From: Betaproteobacteria bacterium
Lineage (GTDB): Bacteria > Pseudomonadota > Gammaproteobacteria > Burkholderiales > SG8-41
Reading direction: 5' to 3'
Length of the DNA stretch: 39,279 bases
Assembly (NCBI GenBank): GCA_028292225.1
Contig: JAQGMV010000194.1
Coordinates: 1-39,279 of the forward strand
Both the position numbers and the translations under genes were made by a program. The notes beneath the pieces were generated by a model. That model was not told where the DNA came from. It saw only the letters and a program-made list of their open reading frames with translations, and did no database searches. This document shows positions 36,984 through 39,279 of this stretch, one piece after another; positions within the stretch are counted from its first letter, which is position 1, and each line of letters opens with the position of its first letter.

Positions 36984-37952
36984 ATGAGCAGGTGGGTTCG
37001 TCTTGCGGCGATAGCCGCGCTGTCTACGCCGGTCGCGGGCGTCGCGTGGTGCCAGTCCTACCCCGTAAAGCCTGTGCGGTGGATCGTGCCGTGGCCGCCG
37101 GGCGGAGGCGCCGACACCCTGACGCGCATCGTCAGTCCGAAGCTCTCCGAGGCCCTCGGTCAGCAGATCATCGTCGACAATCGCGGCGGTGCGGCGGGCA
37201 ACATCGGCGCCGAGCTCGCGGCGAAATCGCCGCCTGACGGTTACACGATCGCTTTCGCTTACTCGGGCACGCATTCGATCAATCCGAGCATCTACAGCAG
37301 GATGGCTTTTCGCGAGAGCGATTTCACTCCGGTGATCTGGCTCTCGTCGGTGCCGCAGGTCGTCGTCGTCCATCCCTCGCTCCCGGTGAAGAACATCAAG
37401 GACCTGATCGCGCTGGACAAGGCGAAGCCGGGGCAGCTTTCGTACGGATCGAGCGGGAGCGGCGCGATCAACCATCTGACGGGCGAGCTTTTCAACAGCA
37501 TGACCGGGACAAAGCTCGTCCACGTGCCTTACAAAGGCGGCGGGCCCGCCGCCGTTGCGCTGCTCTCGGGCGAGATCGGAATGATTTTCGGAGAGCCCGC
37601 TTCGATCGCGCAGCAGGTCAAAGCCGGCAGGCTGAGGGCGGTGGCGGTCACGAGCGCGAAGCGCTCACTGTTTCTGCCCGATCTGCCCACCGTCGCCGAA
37701 TCGGGCGTTCCCGGTTATGAAGTGACTTCGTGGAACGGCGTGCTGGCCCCGGCAGGCACCCCGGCGGAGATCGTGAGGCGACTGAATTCGGACCTCAACA
37801 GGATCATCGCTGCGCCGGACATGACGAAGCGGATGATCGAGTTCGGCTTCGAGCCCGTCGGCGGTCCGCCTGAGAGGTTCGGCGAATTCATCCGCGCCGA
37901 AACGGCGAAATGGGCGCCGGTCGTGAAGAAAGCCGGGGTGAAGGTCGATTGA
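36984..37952 (+). CDS. Tripartite tricarboxylate transporter substrate-binding protein (Bug/TctC family)
   Basis: Signal peptide; YPVKPVRWIVPWPPGGGADTLTRIVSPKLSEALGQQIIVDNRGGAAGNIGAE; LPTVAESGVPGYE. Confidence 0.95.
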   Translation: MSRWVRLAAIAALSTPVAGVAWCQSYPVKPVRWIVPWPPGGGADTLTRIVSPKLSEALGQQIIVDNRGGAAGNIGAELAAKSPPDGYTIAFAYSGTHSINPSIYSRMAFRESDFTPVIWLSSVPQVVVVHPSLPVKNIKDLIALDKAKPGQLSYGSSGSGAINHLTGELFNSMTGTKLVHVPYKGGGPAAVALLSGEIGMIFGEPASIAQQVKAGRLRAVAVTSAKRSLFLPDLPTVAESGVPGYEVTSWNGVLAPAGTPAEIVRRLNSDLNRIIAAPDMTKRMIEFGFEPVGGPPERFGEFIRAETAKWAPVVKKAGVKVD

Positions 37953-37960
37953 TCGAGGCG

Positions 37961-38062
37961 CGTGAACGGTGAACGGTAAGCCGTTCCTCCCGAGCGGGCG
38001 CGGGGCGATAGCGGGCCCATGAGGCGTCGCGGTTCAACGTTTACCGCTGACCGTTTACGAAG
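37961..38062. repeat. Intergenic inverted repeat built of 7-nt units (element 3)
   Basis: CGTGAACGGTGAACGGTAAGCC versus GGTTCAACGTTTACCGCTGACCGTTTACGAAGG, ending at the SD of the next gene. Confidence 0.75.
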
Positions 38063-38070
38063 GAAGCCGG

Positions 38071-38721
38071 ATGTCATCGAACCCCATGGGATTGCTCGTC
38101 GCCGGATTCGATTCCGCCCCGGTGAACCCGGACGAGTTCAACGACTGGTACGACACCGAGCACGTGCCTGAGCGCAGGCGAGTGCCCGGCTTCGTCAATT
38201 GCGAGCGCTGGGTCGGCGCGGAGAATCCCGGGCTCTCGATCGCGACTTACGATCTCGAGTCGCTCGACGTGCTGAAGACCGGCGCGTATCGCGCGATCGC
38301 CGGCGAGAACCTCTCACCATGGTCAAAACGCGTGATCGGCAAAGCGAAGCGCCTCTGCCGTTTCGAAGCGGTGCAGATGCCGCCCGGTGACGTCGTTGCA
38401 CCGGCACAAGCCGGCGGATTGCTGCTCTTCGCGATGAACGTCGCGCCGCAAGCCGAATCCGACTTCAACGCGTGGTACGACGAAGAACACATCCCCCGGC
38501 TGGCGGCCGTAACGGGCTGCCTGTCGGCGCGCCGCTTCACGATCGTCGATGCGGTGAGCGATGGCAGGCATCGATACCTCGCCCTGTACCACCTCAGCTC
38601 ACCCGAGGTGTGCGCGTCGAAAGCGTGGGAAGAAGCGGCGGTAACGCCGTGGACCCGGAAGGTCAGGCCGTTTACGCGCGACCGGATGAGAATCCCGCTG
38701 CGCCGGTACGAGCGCGAATAA
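38071..38721 (+). CDS. Internally duplicated EthD/dimeric alpha-beta barrel-like protein
   Basis: Repeat 1 DEFNDWYDTEHVPERRRVPGFVNCERW; repeat 2 SDFNAWYDEEHIPRLAAVTGCLSARRF. Confidence 0.75.
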   Translation: MSSNPMGLLVAGFDSAPVNPDEFNDWYDTEHVPERRRVPGFVNCERWVGAENPGLSIATYDLESLDVLKTGAYRAIAGENLSPWSKRVIGKAKRLCRFEAVQMPPGDVVAPAQAGGLLLFAMNVAPQAESDFNAWYDEEHIPRLAAVTGCLSARRFTIVDAVSDGRHRYLALYHLSSPEVCASKAWEEAAVTPWTRKVRPFTRDRMRIPLRRYERE

Positions 38722-38726
38722 CCTGT

Positions 38727-39279
38727 TTACTTCCTCGCCGAAGCTCCGCCGTCTACCGTGATCACGGTTCCAGTCGTGTAAGACGACAGGTCCGAGCACA
38801 GGAACACGATCATGTTCGCGACTTCGTTGACCGTCGCGAGGCGGCCGAATGGAAAACCCCTGGTCAGCTCGCGCCAGTGGTCCGCATTGCCGAGCTCTTT
38901 CTCCGCGCGCGCGCGCCAGCGTACGACCTGGCGGTCGGTTTCCGTGGCGCCCGGGTTCACCCCTACGACGCGCACGCCCGAATCGGCGCTCTCGGCCCCG
39001 ACCGCGCGAGTGAGCGCGATCAGGCTCGCATTGCCCATGCTGCCGGCGATGTAGTTCGCGACCGGACGCTCACCCGCGGTGCCGATCACGTTCACGATCA
39101 CGCCGCGGCGGCGCTCGCACATGACCGGGTAGATCTCGCGGATCAGGTTGATGAAACCGAAAACCTTGAGGTCCCACGCGGTGCGCCAGGTCTGCTCGTC
39201 GAGCCCGGTGACCGTCCCCTGCGGGATCGCGCCCGCGTTGTTGACGAGGATGTCCACGTCGAAGCACGCTTTCGCGAGC
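38727..39279 (-). CDS. SDR family protein, N-terminus outside the window, catalytic Lys replaced
   Basis: DILVNNAGAIPQGTV, GVIVNVIGTAGERPVANYIAGSMGNASLIALTRAVG, GVNPGATETDR, TGTVITVDGGASA; reading frame stays open to the window edge. Confidence 0.9.
   Translation of the reverse strand, partial: LAKACFDVDILVNNAGAIPQGTVTGLDEQTWRTAWDLKVFGFINLIREIYPVMCERRRGVIVNVIGTAGERPVANYIAGSMGNASLIALTRAVGAESADSGVRVVGVNPGATETDRQVVRWRARAEKELGNADHWRELTRGFPFGRLATVNEVANMIVFLCSDLSSYTTGTVITVDGGASARK

Noticed and set aside
1-39279. CRISPR arrays, tRNA/rRNA genes, integrases and IS transposases
   Set aside because: No regularly spaced 25-40 bp repeats, tRNA/rRNA-like sequence or recognisable recombinase ORFs were seen; this was visual inspection only.

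Overview
Betaproteobacterial-looking (inferred from gene content), GC-rich window with two halves. (A) ~1-20.4 kb, mixed accessory and housekeeping: a Fic-domain gene that looks truncated, three GGDEF-containing c-di-GMP proteins (two in tandem), a redoxin fragment, several small orphan ORFs, a DUF1614-type membrane protein, a minus-strand set of micro-ORF / LamG-like / SLATT-like genes, a GT10 (fucosyltransferase-like) gene, an OmpA/OmpW-like barrel, a frameshifted MscS channel, prfC and a RecQ-family helicase. (B) 20.5-38.7 kb, a long plus-strand catabolic cluster with no visible regulator: two quinone-oxidoreductase-like MDRs, two CaiB/BaiF CoA-transferases, a MenB/BadI-like hydrolase, an acyl-CoA ligase, an enoyl-CoA hydratase, an SDR, an acyl-CoA dehydrogenase, two 3-hydroxyacyl-CoA dehydrogenase-family proteins (one lacking a visible Rossmann motif), a maleate isomerase / arylmalonate decarboxylase-like tandem pair, a fumarate-reductase/KstD-like flavoprotein, a PRISE-type enone reductase, EthD-like proteins and a Bug/TctC binding protein. 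A minus-strand SDR missing its catalytic Lys runs off the right edge. Main points for follow-up: (1) the cluster contains every enzyme class of a Bad/Ali-type alicyclic acyl-CoA ring-opening route plus PRISE and AMDase-like enzymes; (2) a family of 7-nt-periodic inverted repeats sits between cluster genes and ends at the Shine-Dalgarno of the next gene; (3) two probable single-A frameshifts (MscS and the barrel signal peptide). All family calls are from recognised motifs only; no searches were run.
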